This document shows positions 17,980 to 27,540 of a stretch of 64,000 nucleotides of DNA, one piece after another. The notes below the pieces were generated by a model. That model was not told where the DNA came from. It did not search any database and saw nothing but the letters and a program-made list of their open reading frames with translations. How positions within the stretch are numbered: position 1 is the first letter of the stretch; each line of letters begins with the position of its first letter. Origin of the DNA: Comamonas piscis (GTDB taxonomy: Bacteria; Pseudomonadota; Gammaproteobacteria; Burkholderiales; Burkholderiaceae_C); contig NZ_CP058554.1 in NCBI RefSeq assembly GCF_014109725.1, positions 744,001-808,000 on the forward strand, read 5' to 3'. Made by a program: the position numbers and the translations under genes.

Positions 17980-18927
17980 ATGAGCAAGCTGCCTGACCTG
18001 GAGGCCTGGGCCATTTTTGCGAAGGTGGCCGAGACCGGATCCTTCGCGCGCACTGCTGCCGAGCTGGCGCTGTCGCAGGCAACGGTGTCGAAGGCCATTA
18101 CGCGGCTGGAGGGGCGCATGAAGACCAGCCTGTTCCACCGCACCTCCCGCCGCATGGCGCTGACCGATGCTGGCAGCAGCGCGCTGGAACGGGCCACGCG
18201 GATCTTGCAGGAGGGCGAGGCGGTGGAGGCCGACATCACCGACCGCTCCACCAGCCTGCGCGGCCAGATCCGCATTGCCGCGCCGATGTCGTTTGGCATT
18301 GCGCGGCTGTCGCCGATCCTGCCCAAGTTCATGAAGATGCACCCGGATGTGGAGCTGAACCTGCACTTTGCCGACGAGCAGGTGGACCTGATCCGCGACC
18401 GCTTTGATTTGGCGCTGCGCATTGCCAACCTGAGCGATTCGAGCCTGATTGCGCGCAGCCTGTGCAAGGTGCGGATTTTGCTGGTGGGGTCACCGGCCTA
18501 CTTTGAGCGCCACGGCCACCCGACGCATCCGCGCGATCTGGCCAAGCACAAGGGCCTGCAATACAGCCTGGCGCGCTATGGCAGCAGCTGGCGCTTTCGC
18601 CATGCGCGGCATGGTGAGTACACGCAGGTGATGCCGATACAGATGCAGGTCAACAATGCCGAGGCGCTGCAGCCCGCGCTGCTGGCCGGTATGGGCCTGG
18701 CCTTGCAGCCCTCGTTTCTGGTGTGGCAGGAGCTGCTCGATGGCAGCCTGCAGACCGCCATGCCGGGCTGGGAGGCCGATGTGCTGTCGCTGAACATCGT
18801 CACCCCGCCGGGCCGCACCCGGCCCGCGCGCGTGCAGGCTTTTATGGACTATGCCGCCCAGCAGTTCATCAACGAGCCCTGGGCGGAGCTGCCGCCGCAG
18901 ATGGTGGAGAACCCGCTGGCCGATTGA
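17980..18927 (+). CDS. LysR family transcriptional regulator
   Basis: A 315-residue regulator. The N-terminal winged helix-turn-helix (about 5-65) reads FAKVAETGSFARTAAELALSQ then VSKAITRLE, followed by the linker helix and a periplasmic-binding-like effector domain (about 92-300). The fold RIAAPMSFG to DLALRIANL resembles the AaeR/DsdC-like LTTR clade often linked to aromatic or detoxification operons. It is divergent from pirin; the AT-rich 17858-17979 gap would hold the shared operator. Prediction: it activates or represses the pirin operon in response to the substrate. Confidence 0.92.
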   Translation: MSKLPDLEAWAIFAKVAETGSFARTAAELALSQATVSKAITRLEGRMKTSLFHRTSRRMALTDAGSSALERATRILQEGEAVEADITDRSTSLRGQIRIAAPMSFGIARLSPILPKFMKMHPDVELNLHFADEQVDLIRDRFDLALRIANLSDSSLIARSLCKVRILLVGSPAYFERHGHPTHPRDLAKHKGLQYSLARYGSSWRFRHARHGEYTQVMPIQMQVNNAEALQPALLAGMGLALQPSFLVWQELLDGSLQTAMPGWEADVLSLNIVTPPGRTRPARVQAFMDYAAQQFINEPWAELPPQMVENPLAD

Positions 18928-18942
18928 GGCAAGGGTGGCGGA

Positions 18943-19899
18943 TCAGCGCGCTGCTACGGCAGCTGCTGGCACCGGCGGCGCGCGCCGGCCCCAGTTCATC
19001 ACCCCGGTGCCGACAATCGCCATCGCACCGCCGGCCAGCATCGATGCATCGATCTGCTCGCCCAGCAACAGCGCCGAGCAGGCCACGCCAATCACCGGCA
19101 CCAGGGTGATATAGCCCGATGCCGCGCCGGCGCCCAGCGCCTTGACGCCATCAAAGTACCAGGCATAGGCCAGCGCGGTAGAGCCCCAGGCCAGGAACAG
19201 CAGCGCTCCCCAAGCGGGCAGGCCGGCATCGAAGGCCTGGGCCATGCCCTGCGGCCCTTCGACCACCAGGCTGGCGACCAGCAGCATGACCGCGCCGATG
19301 GTGGCGGTGACGGCGGTGGTGGACAGCGCATCGACCCCCGCCAGAATGGCCCGGCCCAGCAATGTATAGCTGACCCAGCAGGCCACGCAGCCCAGAATCA
19401 GCAGCTCGCCATGGCCCAGGCCACCGGCCAGCAGCTGGGCCGGATCGCCATGCGAGATGACCAGCACGGCACCGAGAGCGGCCAGCACCATGCCCAACGC
19501 GATCGTGCGGTTGATGCGTTCCTTGAAAATCCATACCGCCAGCAGCAAGGTCAGCACCGGGTTGAGCGTGATGACCAGCGCCGCCTTGCTGGCGGGCAGG
19601 TACTGCAGGCCGCTCAAAAAGCAGGCGGCGTAGCCAAACACGCCCGTGGCAGCCGCGGCCACCATGCCCAGCCAACGCTTGGGCGACCAGTGCCGGAGCC
19701 CGGCCATGCCGCCTGAGGCATACAGCCAGACCAGCAGCACCAGGGCCGCCAGCACAAAACGCAGGCTTGACGCGGCCAGCGGCGGCATGTGCTGGGCCAC
19801 CATGCGGCCACTGGGCCAGGAGGCACCCCAGAGCAAAGCCATGCCAATCAAACGCAGGTGCGAGGCGGCCTGCGGGCCGAAGGTATTTTGTAAATTCAT
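18943..19899 (-). CDS. EamA/DMT family transporter
   Basis: A 318-residue inner-membrane protein with ten hydrophobic spans in two EamA repeats (repeat 1 about 12-140, repeat 2 about 155-295). GMALLWGASWPSGR at the first span is typical. The family exports amino acids, nucleosides or drugs. The ATG at 19899 starts the first span region; longer upstream reading adds non-homologous sequence. It is convergent with the LysR gene (15 nt between stops) and divergent from the VOC gene. Substrate unknown. Confidence 0.88.
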   Translation of the reverse strand: MNLQNTFGPQAASHLRLIGMALLWGASWPSGRMVAQHMPPLAASSLRFVLAALVLLVWLYASGGMAGLRHWSPKRWLGMVAAAATGVFGYAACFLSGLQYLPASKAALVITLNPVLTLLLAVWIFKERINRTIALGMVLAALGAVLVISHGDPAQLLAGGLGHGELLILGCVACWVSYTLLGRAILAGVDALSTTAVTATIGAVMLLVASLVVEGPQGMAQAFDAGLPAWGALLFLAWGSTALAYAWYFDGVKALGAGAASGYITLVPVIGVACSALLLGEQIDASMLAGGAMAIVGTGVMNWGRRAPPVPAAAVAAR

Positions 19900-20192
19900 G
19901 TGTGGATTGCAGGCCCGGACCCGGCACGCGTAGCGCATGCCAGCAGGCTCGGGGGCGACTATAGCCACTGTGTGGGCTGGGTGGTTGGCAGGCGGGCGAC
20001 ACATGACCAGAGCCAGGGGCTAAGCCACGCCACTTGTGCGGCCAGGTGCTGTTGTGTGTTGGCTGCAAACCGGCGGTGATGATGGTGGATACTGCGCGAC
20101 AAGCGCGCGTTCCCTGCCGCCCGCAAGCGCCGCTATAGTGGCAGCTGCCCGATCTTTCCCCACCGTTTTTCCCACCCTGCAAGGAGACACCC

Positions 20193-20576
20193 ATGTTCAG
20201 CCACATCATGCTCGGCACCAGCGATCTGGAGAAATCACGCCAGTTCTACGACGCCTTCCTCGCCGAGCTGGGCGTGCCCGCAGGCGCCGCCAACAAGAAC
20301 CGCTATTTCTGGCGTGCCAATGGCGGCACCTTCAGCGTCAGCACCCCCATCAATGGCGAGGCAGCCAGCATCGGCAATGGCAGCACCACCGGCTTTGCCG
20401 CCAGCAGCACCGAGCAGGTGGACAAGGCCCATGCCGTGGGCGTTGCCCATGGTGGCGTCGCCTGCGAAGACCCACCCGGCTGGCGCGGCGAGGGCCCTGC
20501 CGCCCTGTACCTGGCCTACCTGCGTGACCCGGACGGCAACAAGCTCTGCCTGGCTTACCGCCAGCCCAAGGTCTAA
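20193..20576 (+). CDS. VOC family (glyoxalase/bleomycin-resistance-like) protein
   Basis: A 127-residue protein with the two beta-alpha-beta-beta-beta units of the vicinal oxygen chelate fold. MFSHIMLGTSDLEKSRQFYDAF opens repeat 1 with a metal-position His, and LAYLRDPDGNKLCLAY closes repeat 2 with the DPDGN turn. GGAGACACC precedes the ATG. Such single-domain proteins are often glyoxalase- or fosfomycin/bleomycin-type enzymes, but the substrate cannot be assigned. It is followed by a strong bidirectional terminator. Confidence 0.88.
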   Translation: MFSHIMLGTSDLEKSRQFYDAFLAELGVPAGAANKNRYFWRANGGTFSVSTPINGEAASIGNGSTTGFAASSTEQVDKAHAVGVAHGGVACEDPPGWRGEGPAALYLAYLRDPDGNKLCLAYRQPKV

Positions 20577-20605
20577 GAAAATTTTCTAGGCTAAGCTCCA
20601 CGAAA

Positions 20606-20629
20606 AACGCCCCGCAGCTGCGGGGCGTT
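20606..20629. terminator. Bidirectional rho-independent terminator
   Basis: A perfect 24-bp palindrome, AACGCCCCGCAG and its complement, lies between the convergent VOC and Bcr/CflA genes. It is preceded by AAAAA and followed by TTGTCGTTTG, so it can serve both strands. Confidence 0.85.
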
Positions 20630-20655
20630 GTCGTTTGTTGTCGTTGGCCAGCGTG

Positions 20656-21852
20656 TCAGACCTTTGCGCCGCGTTGGCCGCCCAAGGTGATCCAGGTCAG
20701 CAGCACGCCACACAGCGCGCCGGTGGCCATGCCCACCACCATCGGCAAGGGCTTGCCGCTGGAGAAGACGCCCACCACCTGCATGGCGACCGCGCCGGTC
20801 AGCATCTGCAAGGTGCCCAGCAAGGCCGAGGCGGTGCCTGCAATCTGGCCATGCGCCTCCAGCGCCAGCACCGAGGTGGTGGGGATCACCAGGCCCATCA
20901 AGCCGCTGGCGACAAAGTACAGGCCAATCAATACGGCGAGTTGGTCGCCGCCCATCAGGTAGTAGGCCAGCAGGCAGCACATCACCACACCGCTGGCGGT
21001 GGCAGCCAGCTTGACGACGGGCACCAGGCCAAAGCGCTTGCCCAGCATGCCGGTGAACTGCGCAGCCCCAATAAAGGCAATCGCATTGAACGCAAAGGCC
21101 AGGCTGTACTGCGTGGTGCTGAGGCCATAGTGGTTGATCAGCACAAAGGGCGAGCCAGCGAGGTAGACAAAAAAGCCCGCCATCGCGCAAGCGCCGATAA
21201 ACACCAGGCCCAGATAGTGCCAGTCGCGCAGCAGCAGACCATAGGCCTTGAGCACGCCGCCCAGGCTGCTGTCCACACCGCTGCTGGCCGCGCGCGTCTC
21301 GGGCAGGCCACGGGCCATGGCCACCATGCCGATGAGCGCGGCCACCGCCACTACCCAGAACACCATGCGCCAGCCGCCGACCGCAATCACGCCGCTGCCG
21401 GCCAGTGGCGCGAGGATGGGCGAGACGCTGAAGACCAGCATCAGCAGCGACATCATGCGGGCGGCCTCGTGGCCGGTGTGCAGATCACGCACCACCGCAC
21501 GCGGGATGGCCATGCCGGCTGCCGCGCCCAGGCCCTGGATAAAGCGCAGTACCACCAGGGTGTGGATGTCTTGCGCCAGCGCGCAGCCGATGCTGGCCAG
21601 CACAAAAATGGCCAGGCCCAGGTAGAGCGGCTTCTTGCGGCCCCACATATCCGCCAAGGTGCCAAACAGCGGCTGGCCCACGCCCAGCGCCAAGAAGAAC
21701 GCCGTCAGGCTGGCTTGCACGGCCCCGACGGGCGCTTGCAGGCTGGCGCCAATCTGCGGCAAGGCCGGCAGGTACATGTCGATGGCAAAAGGGCCGATGG
21801 CGGAGAGCAGGCCCAGGATAAAGACCAGGCGCAAGGAGATGGCTGAAGACAT
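20656..21852 (-). CDS. Bcr/CflA family multidrug efflux MFS transporter
   Basis: A 398-residue, 12-span drug:H+ antiporter. PFAIDMYLPALP at the end of span 1 is the DHA1 Bcr/CflA hallmark. GTLADMWGRKKPLYLG is motif A in loop 2-3, and RFIQGLGAAAGM lies in span 4. The ATG at 21852 is preferred; a TTG five codons upstream is possible but has no better ribosome site. Relatives export bicyclomycin, chloramphenicol, sulfonamides or cysteine/dipeptides. It stands alone, ending at the shared terminator. Confidence 0.92.
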   Translation of the reverse strand: MSSAISLRLVFILGLLSAIGPFAIDMYLPALPQIGASLQAPVGAVQASLTAFFLALGVGQPLFGTLADMWGRKKPLYLGLAIFVLASIGCALAQDIHTLVVLRFIQGLGAAAGMAIPRAVVRDLHTGHEAARMMSLLMLVFSVSPILAPLAGSGVIAVGGWRMVFWVVAVAALIGMVAMARGLPETRAASSGVDSSLGGVLKAYGLLLRDWHYLGLVFIGACAMAGFFVYLAGSPFVLINHYGLSTTQYSLAFAFNAIAFIGAAQFTGMLGKRFGLVPVVKLAATASGVVMCCLLAYYLMGGDQLAVLIGLYFVASGLMGLVIPTTSVLALEAHGQIAGTASALLGTLQMLTGAVAMQVVGVFSSGKPLPMVVGMATGALCGVLLTWITLGGQRGAKV

Positions 21853-22070
21853 ACGCGTTAGCGACAAGCAGGCCGGCGGCCTGCGGTCGTTGATGGGTTC
21901 GGTGGTGGAAAAGGCCTACGGCTGCGGAACGCGAGAGTTCAGGCAGCCGGGCCGGATGCAGCGGGTGCATCGCGATAGATTTCCATTATTGCACCGAGCC
22001 ACCGCCATGGCCAGTTGCAAGGCTGCTTTGCAACAGCGCCCCTGCTGCGCGCTGGCTACTAACCTGCGGC

Positions 22071-24083
22071 CTAGGCGCTGTGCCGTGCCAGATGCTGTGC
22101 CGCAAACGCTTCGTACCAGGGCAGGCAACCGGGGTTGGCCATGGTTTGCGGGTTCAGCACCTGCTGCGCGGGCTGGCCCAGCAGCAGCTTCTTGATCGGC
22201 AGCTCCAGCTTTTTGCCGGTCAAGGTGCGCGGCACCTCGGCCACCTGCGCGATGGTGTCCGGAATAAAGCGGGGCGACAGGGCCGTGCGTATCGCCTGCT
22301 CGATGCGGCCCTGGATGGCGGCGTCCAGCACCAGGCCATCGCGCAGCACCACAAACAGCGGCATATAGCTGTCGCGGCCCAGGTACTCCAGGTCGATGAC
22401 CATCGAATCCTGCACCTCGGGCAAGGCCTCGATGGCGTTGTAGATCTCGCTGGTGCCCATGCGCAGGCCCTGGCGGTTGATGGTGGCATCGCTGCGGCCA
22501 TAGATCACGCAGCTGCCGTCGCGGTTGATCTGTATCCAGTCGCCGTGGCGCCAGATGCCGGGCCAGTGGTCAAAATAGCTGTCCAGGTAGCGCTGCTTGC
22601 CCGGGTCGTTCCAAAAGTACAGCGGCATCGATGGAATCGGCTTGGTGCAGACCAGCTCGCCGACCTCATCGCGCACCGGCTGGCCTTGCTCATTCCAGGC
22701 TTCGACCGCATGGCCCAGCCAGCGGCATTGCATGCGGCCGGGTGCCTGGGGCAGGCTGCGGTTGCCGCCAATAAACGCGCCACAAAAATCGGTGCCACCC
22801 GAGATATTGCACCAGAACACCTCGCCCGCCCCGGCGGCCTGCAGCTGGGCACTGCCCCAGCGCTGCACCTCGGGCGCCAGCGGTGATCCAGTGCTGCCCA
22901 AGGTGCGCACCTGCTGCAGACCGGGGATGGCGCCCACCTCCAGACCAGCCTTCATGCAGTTGCTGTAATAGGCGGCACCCGCGCCAAAAATAGTGGTGTG
23001 GTGGCGCGCTGCAAAGCGCCAGAGCACGCCCCAGTCAGGCTGGCTGCTGCTGCCCGCTGGGTGGCCGTCAAAAATGGTGATGGTGGTGCCAAACAGCAGG
23101 CCGCTGACCTGGATGTTCCACATCACCCAGCCGGTGGAGCTGTACCAGAGAAAGCGCTCGCCGGCATGGCTGTCGCTGTAGCTGGCGCCCAGGTCGTTGT
23201 GCAGCCCTGCCACATGCAGAGCCAGCAAGATGCCGCCAGTGCCGTGCACGATGGGTTTGGGCAGGCCGGTGGTGCCACTGGAGTAGACGATCCAGATCGG
23301 GTGGTCAAAAGGCAGCCATTCGGGCTCGAAGGCCGCCACGGCCTGGGCATCCTGGCCGGTGGTGGCCCATGCCCAGCTGTGGCTGCCTACCGGTGCGGCG
23401 GCATAAGGGCTTTGCACGGCGATGCAGTGCTGCACCGTCGGCAGCTCGGCCAACAGCGCCTGCACCACCGCGCTGCGGTCCAGCGGCTTGCCGCCGTAGT
23501 ACACACCATCAACGGCGATCAAGGCCTTGGGCTCGATCTGCTTGAAGCGGTCCACCACGGCAGCCACGCCCATGTCGGGGGCGCAGACGCTCCAGATGGC
23601 GCCCAGGCTGACGCAGGCCAGCATGGCGACCACCGTCTCGGGGATATTGGGCATATAGGCGGCCACCCGGTCGCCCTGGCCCACGCCCAGGCTGCGCAGC
23701 GCCAGCGCCACGGAGGCCACCTGGCGCTGCAGCTCGGGCCAGGCCATCTCGCGCACCTGGCCCAGCTCGTTGTCGCTGACGATCGCCGGCACCCCTGCTT
23801 GCTGGGCGGCCGCCGTATGGCGCAGCAACTGGCGCGGCAAGCTGACCTGGGCGCCGCTGAACCAGCGCGCATGGGGCATCGGGTCGTCGCTCAGCACCTC
23901 GGTAATCGGGCTGGGCGATTCAAGCTGGTAATAGTCCCAGATGCTGCGCCAGAAATCGGGCAGCTGCTCCACCGACCAGGCATGCAGGGCCTCGTAGTCG
24001 TCAAAGCGCAGACCGTGTTGCTGGGCGAGCCATTGCTGGTAGTGCTGGATCTGGGGCAGGGGGGAGGGGGCAGAGGTGGTCAT
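22071..24083 (-). CDS. Acetoacetyl-CoA synthetase (acetoacetate-CoA ligase)
   Basis: A 670-residue cytoplasmic ANL-superfamily enzyme that activates acetoacetate with ATP and CoA. It links ketone-body and polyhydroxybutyrate metabolism to acetyl-CoA. The A3 motif YSSGTTGLPKPIVHG (about 268-282), FLWYSSTGWVMWN, the A5-like NISGGTDFCG, the hinge/A8 GRSDATINRQG and the C-terminal catalytic Lys in TGKKLELPIKK are all present. Length matches the family (650-670). The gene is isolated, with 200 bp to the Bcr gene and a 700-bp gap upstream. Confidence 0.93.
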   Translation of the reverse strand: MTTSAPSPLPQIQHYQQWLAQQHGLRFDDYEALHAWSVEQLPDFWRSIWDYYQLESPSPITEVLSDDPMPHARWFSGAQVSLPRQLLRHTAAAQQAGVPAIVSDNELGQVREMAWPELQRQVASVALALRSLGVGQGDRVAAYMPNIPETVVAMLACVSLGAIWSVCAPDMGVAAVVDRFKQIEPKALIAVDGVYYGGKPLDRSAVVQALLAELPTVQHCIAVQSPYAAAPVGSHSWAWATTGQDAQAVAAFEPEWLPFDHPIWIVYSSGTTGLPKPIVHGTGGILLALHVAGLHNDLGASYSDSHAGERFLWYSSTGWVMWNIQVSGLLFGTTITIFDGHPAGSSSQPDWGVLWRFAARHHTTIFGAGAAYYSNCMKAGLEVGAIPGLQQVRTLGSTGSPLAPEVQRWGSAQLQAAGAGEVFWCNISGGTDFCGAFIGGNRSLPQAPGRMQCRWLGHAVEAWNEQGQPVRDEVGELVCTKPIPSMPLYFWNDPGKQRYLDSYFDHWPGIWRHGDWIQINRDGSCVIYGRSDATINRQGLRMGTSEIYNAIEALPEVQDSMVIDLEYLGRDSYMPLFVVLRDGLVLDAAIQGRIEQAIRTALSPRFIPDTIAQVAEVPRTLTGKKLELPIKKLLLGQPAQQVLNPQTMANPGCLPWYEAFAAQHLARHSA

Positions 24084-24787
24084 GGCAGATGAGAAAGCGT
24101 GTGCCGAGGGTACGCAATGCTGCGCCCGCTTGCACGAGGGGAAGCACGCAAGCTGTCACCCTGGCAGCAGGGGGCGGCGTCATCAGGCAGGGACCGGGCT
24201 GGCATCGGGCGTTTTCAGGGATGCAATGTTATTTATTGTCATGCTCCCCCTGCCATTTGCGCTGACAGGGCATGGCTTGCTGGCACAATTCGCGCCCGGG
24301 TACTGACGGGCGTCTTTCGTCTTTTCCTACATGCCCATGGTTGCCGCCCGGGCGATCATCGTCACGCAGGCTTTGCACACCGTGCGAGCCAGGCAAGGCT
24401 GAGGGGTAGGAAGGTGGGGTGCTGAAGGGCCTTGGGCCCGCTGTGGTCTGTATGCATATCTTGCGCATTGGTCACAAAATAAAGCATCAACTCCGGAACT
24501 AAAACTATAGGCTCGGCTTCTCAATCGCGCGCTTTGGCGCATGGATTGTCAATTCCAGCCTACCCTGGAGACCAGCGGCTATGCGGTAACCGCGAAGCCC
24601 TGCCGGTCAGCTTACGCACCCCATGGCGCGTTAAGCACAGATGTTTAATTCCCAGCATGCGCTGGTGTGGCAGCCCTCTGGGCCTGCACCAACACAGCGC
24701 AACAAATGACACCAAGTCTGGGAGCGCAGCAAGAGCTTAGGCCCTTCTGCGGTTAGATGGAGATCATTGGTTTTGTCTGGATTCCGT
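24084..24787. other. Intergenic region without a supported gene
   Basis: About 700 bp between acetoacetyl-CoA synthetase and the acyltransferase. Open frames here are short, lack ribosome sites and show no recognisable protein. I found no tRNA, tmRNA, RNase P or riboswitch signature. The region around 24470-24520 is locally AT-rich and could hold the acyltransferase promoter. A small RNA is possible but unsupported. Confidence 0.5.
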
Positions 24788-25843
24788 ATGAAATACAACC
24801 CTGCGCTGGACGGCATGCGCGCAGTGGCGATTGTCCTAGTGTTCCTGTCCCACGCCCATGCGCCCATGTTCGATGGCGCCTTCTTTGGTGTGGACCTGTT
24901 CTTTGTGCTCAGCGGCTTTTTGATTACCTCGCTGCTGCTCAAGGAACACCAACAATCGGGCCGGCTCGATTTTTGGCGCTTTTACCAGCGCCGTTTCTTG
25001 CGCCTGGCGCCCGCGCTGCTGCTGTTCCTGGCGGCCTACTGGCTGTTTGCCCCGCTGATCTGGCCCGGCATCGAGGATGTCAATAAGGATGTGCTGGTAT
25101 CGGCGCTGTACCTGGCCGACTATGGTATCGCATTCTTTGACAGCCCGGACACCTTGCTGCACATGTGGTCGCTGTCGGTGGAGGAGCACTTCTACCTGAT
25201 CTGGCCACCGCTGTTGGTGCTGCTGCTGGCGCATACCGCGCGCAAGCAACTGTGGCGCCCGATCATGCTGCTGGTGCTGCTGATGTTTGTCTGGCGCGCC
25301 TACTGGGTCGCCGACGGCCAGCACTTCTACGAGATCTTCTTCCGCTTTGACACCCGCGCCACCGGCATGCTGCTGGGCAGCGCGCTGGCAGCGGTAGCCG
25401 TACACCGCCCCGAGTGGATGGACGCCCTGCATGCCCGCCAGAAGTACCTGCTGTGGCTGCTGCCCGTTCTGCCATTTGCGGTGATTGGTTATGCCTGGGA
25501 TGACGCCGGTGCACTGCTCTGGGGCTTTGCGATGGTGGAGCTGGTGGCTGCTGCGATCATCGTCGCCGTGAGCAAGCAAAAGGGTGTGCTGTTCGATATG
25601 CTGAGCCTGCCGGCGCTGGTGTGGGTGGGCAAGATGTCGTACGGCATCTACCTCTGGCACTACCCGGTGGTTCGCCTGCTGCGCGCCCACACCGACTGGC
25701 AATGGGTGGTCATTCTGGGCCTGCCGATTTCGGCTGCGTTGGCTGCGCTGTCGTTCTACACGGTGGAGCGTTGGGCATTGTCCTGGCGTGACCGCTCGGG
25801 CAGCAAGCCCGTCGCACAGCCTGCGGGCTCGCGTACGGCCTAA
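24788..25843 (+). CDS. Acyltransferase 3 family membrane protein
   Basis: A 351-residue inner-membrane O-acyltransferase of the OafA/NodX group. The start YNPALDGMRAVAIVLVFLSH carries the catalytic-region His. FFGVDLFFVLSGFLIT, RRFLRLAPALL and the central WSLSVEEHFYLIWP are the diagnostic motifs. About ten hydrophobic spans follow. There is no C-terminal SGNH domain. Members acetylate or acylate lipopolysaccharide O-antigen, exopolysaccharide or lipids. No polysaccharide genes are nearby, so the target is unknown. The ATG at 24788 is chosen by homology; its ribosome site is weak. Confidence 0.9.
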   Translation: MKYNPALDGMRAVAIVLVFLSHAHAPMFDGAFFGVDLFFVLSGFLITSLLLKEHQQSGRLDFWRFYQRRFLRLAPALLLFLAAYWLFAPLIWPGIEDVNKDVLVSALYLADYGIAFFDSPDTLLHMWSLSVEEHFYLIWPPLLVLLLAHTARKQLWRPIMLLVLLMFVWRAYWVADGQHFYEIFFRFDTRATGMLLGSALAAVAVHRPEWMDALHARQKYLLWLLPVLPFAVIGYAWDDAGALLWGFAMVELVAAAIIVAVSKQKGVLFDMLSLPALVWVGKMSYGIYLWHYPVVRLLRAHTDWQWVVILGLPISAALAALSFYTVERWALSWRDRSGSKPVAQPAGSRTA

Positions 25844-25859
25844 ACCCTTGTTCCCCATG

Positions 25860-25889
25860 ACAAAGCCGGGCCATGCCCGGCTTTGTCGT
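25860..25889 (+). terminator. Rho-independent terminator after the acyltransferase
   Basis: ACAAAGCCGGG (25860-25870) pairs with CCCGGCTTTGT (25876-25886) across a 5-nt loop, followed by CGTTT. It begins 17 nt after the acyltransferase stop. Confidence 0.8.
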
Positions 25890-25932
25890 TTCTGCATGGT
25901 ACAAACCGTTTTTGATCACACAGGCCCTTGCC

Positions 25933-26565
25933 ATGACCGACGTTTCCGCGCCCTCGCCAATTGCCTCCGCTGACGAGGTGCTGCAATTCTGGTTGGGGGC
26001 CGCCCGCCCCAGCAACAGCGAGGCGCTGCAGCACAAGCAGCAGTGGTTCAGCAAGTCGGATGAACTCGATGCCCGCATCCGCCAGCGTTTCGAGCCGGCG
26101 GTACAAGCGGCGCTGACCGGTCGCTTGAACGGATGGAGCGGCGGTGTCTGGGACACGCTGGCACGCATCCTCTTGCTCGACCAGTTCACCCGCAATATCT
26201 ACCGAGGCACCCCCGAATCCTTTGCGGGCGACCCATTGGCACTGCAGTTGGCGCTGGGCCTGTGCGACAGCGGCCAGGACCAGGAACTGCCTGCGGTTTT
26301 GCGTGTTTTTGTGTATTTGCCGCTGGAGCATGCCGAGGACCGGGCGCTGCAGCAGCGCAGCGTGGATCTGTTCAGCCAGCTGCGCGATGCCAACCCTGAG
26401 CCCGCCGAGCTGCAAACCTATTTGCAAGGCACTTGGGACTACGCCTTGCGCCACCAGGCCGTCATCGCACGTTTTGGCCGTTTTCCGCACCGCAATGCCA
26501 TTTTGGGCCGCAGCAGCACGGAGGAAGAGCAGGCCTATCTGGCCCAGCCCGGAGCCGGTTTCTGA
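25933..26565 (+). CDS. DUF924 family protein
   Basis: A 210-residue soluble, all-helical protein. The motif order matches DUF924: VLQFWLGAARP near the N-terminus, KQQWFSKSDELDARIRQRF, then LLLDQFTRNIYRGTPESFAGD, VFVYLPLEHAEDRALQ, and the terminal GRFPHRNAILGRSSTEEE. The fold is TPR-like; no biochemical role is established. It sits between two terminators or long gaps and is probably monocistronic. Confidence 0.9.
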   Translation: MTDVSAPSPIASADEVLQFWLGAARPSNSEALQHKQQWFSKSDELDARIRQRFEPAVQAALTGRLNGWSGGVWDTLARILLLDQFTRNIYRGTPESFAGDPLALQLALGLCDSGQDQELPAVLRVFVYLPLEHAEDRALQQRSVDLFSQLRDANPEPAELQTYLQGTWDYALRHQAVIARFGRFPHRNAILGRSSTEEEQAYLAQPGAGF

Positions 26566-26676
26566 ACTTTTAGCGCAAGCACAGTAGCCCTTGTCTCACA
26601 GACGCGGGGCTGCTGCAGGCTTACCTTGGAGGGGTAGTGTTCACAAAACAACCTCCCACCAAAAAAGGAAGCCACG

Positions 26677-27219
26677 ATGCTAGATAAATCCCGCACCCCG
26701 CTGGCGCTTGATACCAAGCGTCTCGACGCCGCCAAAAAGAGCCTGGAAGAAGGCGCTGTGCTGCCCGATGACTCTCCGTACCGTGAGGACATCATCCGCC
26801 TGCTCAACGATTCGCTCGCTACCGAGCTGGTCTGCATCCTGCGCTACAAGCGCCACCACTTCACGGCCACCGGCCTGGAATCGCCTGCGATAGCCGAAGA
26901 GTTCCTGGTGCATGCACAAGAAGAGCAGGCCCATGCCGACCGCATCGCGACGCGCATTGTGCAGCTGGGCGGCGAGCCCGACTTCAACCCCGACAGCCTG
27001 ACCGGCCGCAGCCATGCCGACTACAACGACGACATGGATCTGCACTCGATGATCCGCTCCAACCTGGTGGCAGAGCGCGTCGCCATCGAGGCTTACACCC
27101 AGATGGTGGACTTAATTGGCGATAAGGACCACACCACGCGCCGCCTGATCGAGCAGATCCTGGAGCAGGAGCAAGAGCATGCCGATGAGCTGTCTGATTG
27201 GATGAAAAAAGCCCAATAA
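26677..27219 (+). CDS. Ferritin-like protein (bacterioferritin/Dps-like)
   Basis: A 180-residue four-helix-bundle protein. Di-iron ligands occur in the spaced pattern of ferritin-like proteins: LATELVCILRYKRHHF (Glu and adjacent His), AQEEQAHADRI (ExxH), LVAERVAIEAY (Glu) and EQEQEHADEL (ExxH). It lacks the heme Met region of classical bacterioferritin, so iron storage or peroxide detoxification by a Dps-like or encapsulated-type ferritin is likely. AAAGGAAG precedes the ATG. A strong terminator follows. Confidence 0.85.
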   Translation: MLDKSRTPLALDTKRLDAAKKSLEEGAVLPDDSPYREDIIRLLNDSLATELVCILRYKRHHFTATGLESPAIAEEFLVHAQEEQAHADRIATRIVQLGGEPDFNPDSLTGRSHADYNDDMDLHSMIRSNLVAERVAIEAYTQMVDLIGDKDHTTRRLIEQILEQEQEHADELSDWMKKAQ

Positions 27220-27233
27220 GCGCCACACCCCCG

Positions 27234-27260
27234 AACCGCAACCCAGTTGCGGTTTTTTTT
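27234..27260 (+). terminator. Rho-independent terminator after the ferritin-like gene
   Basis: AACCGCAAC (27234-27242) pairs with GTTGCGGTT (27246-27254) across a 3-nt loop, continuing into an unbroken run of T to 27260. Confidence 0.9.
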
Positions 27261-27282
27261 ATGCCTTTGGAGGAATGAACGG

Positions 27283-27525
27283 ATGACCGATACAGAAGCA
27301 ACCCGCAAGAACGCCAAACACCTGCTCTACCTGATGGTGAATGAGGAGCTGCTGCGCACAGGCGATGGTTTGGATGCCGAGTCCCTCGGCAAGGTGCTGG
27401 AGCGCCATGGCGTGGGTGCCGATGCGCAGCAACCCACCTTGGACTATGCCTGCGAGCAGGGCTGGTTGCGCCAAGGGGAGGGCGGCGAGCTGCAGATCAC
27501 CGAAGCCGGTTTTGCACTCGACTAA
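27283..27525 (+). CDS. Small hypothetical protein (80 aa)
   Basis: An 80-residue acidic, soluble protein I do not recognise. It is mostly helical, and the C-terminal half (TLDYACEQGWLRQGEGGELQITEAG) reads like a winged-helix fragment. GGAGG lies 9 nt before the ATG. The gene follows the ferritin terminator by 22 nt, so its promoter must overlap the terminator or it relies on readthrough. Confidence 0.7.
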   Translation: MTDTEATRKNAKHLLYLMVNEELLRTGDGLDAESLGKVLERHGVGADAQQPTLDYACEQGWLRQGEGGELQITEAGFALD

Positions 27526-27540
27526 GAGTCGCTAACACGG

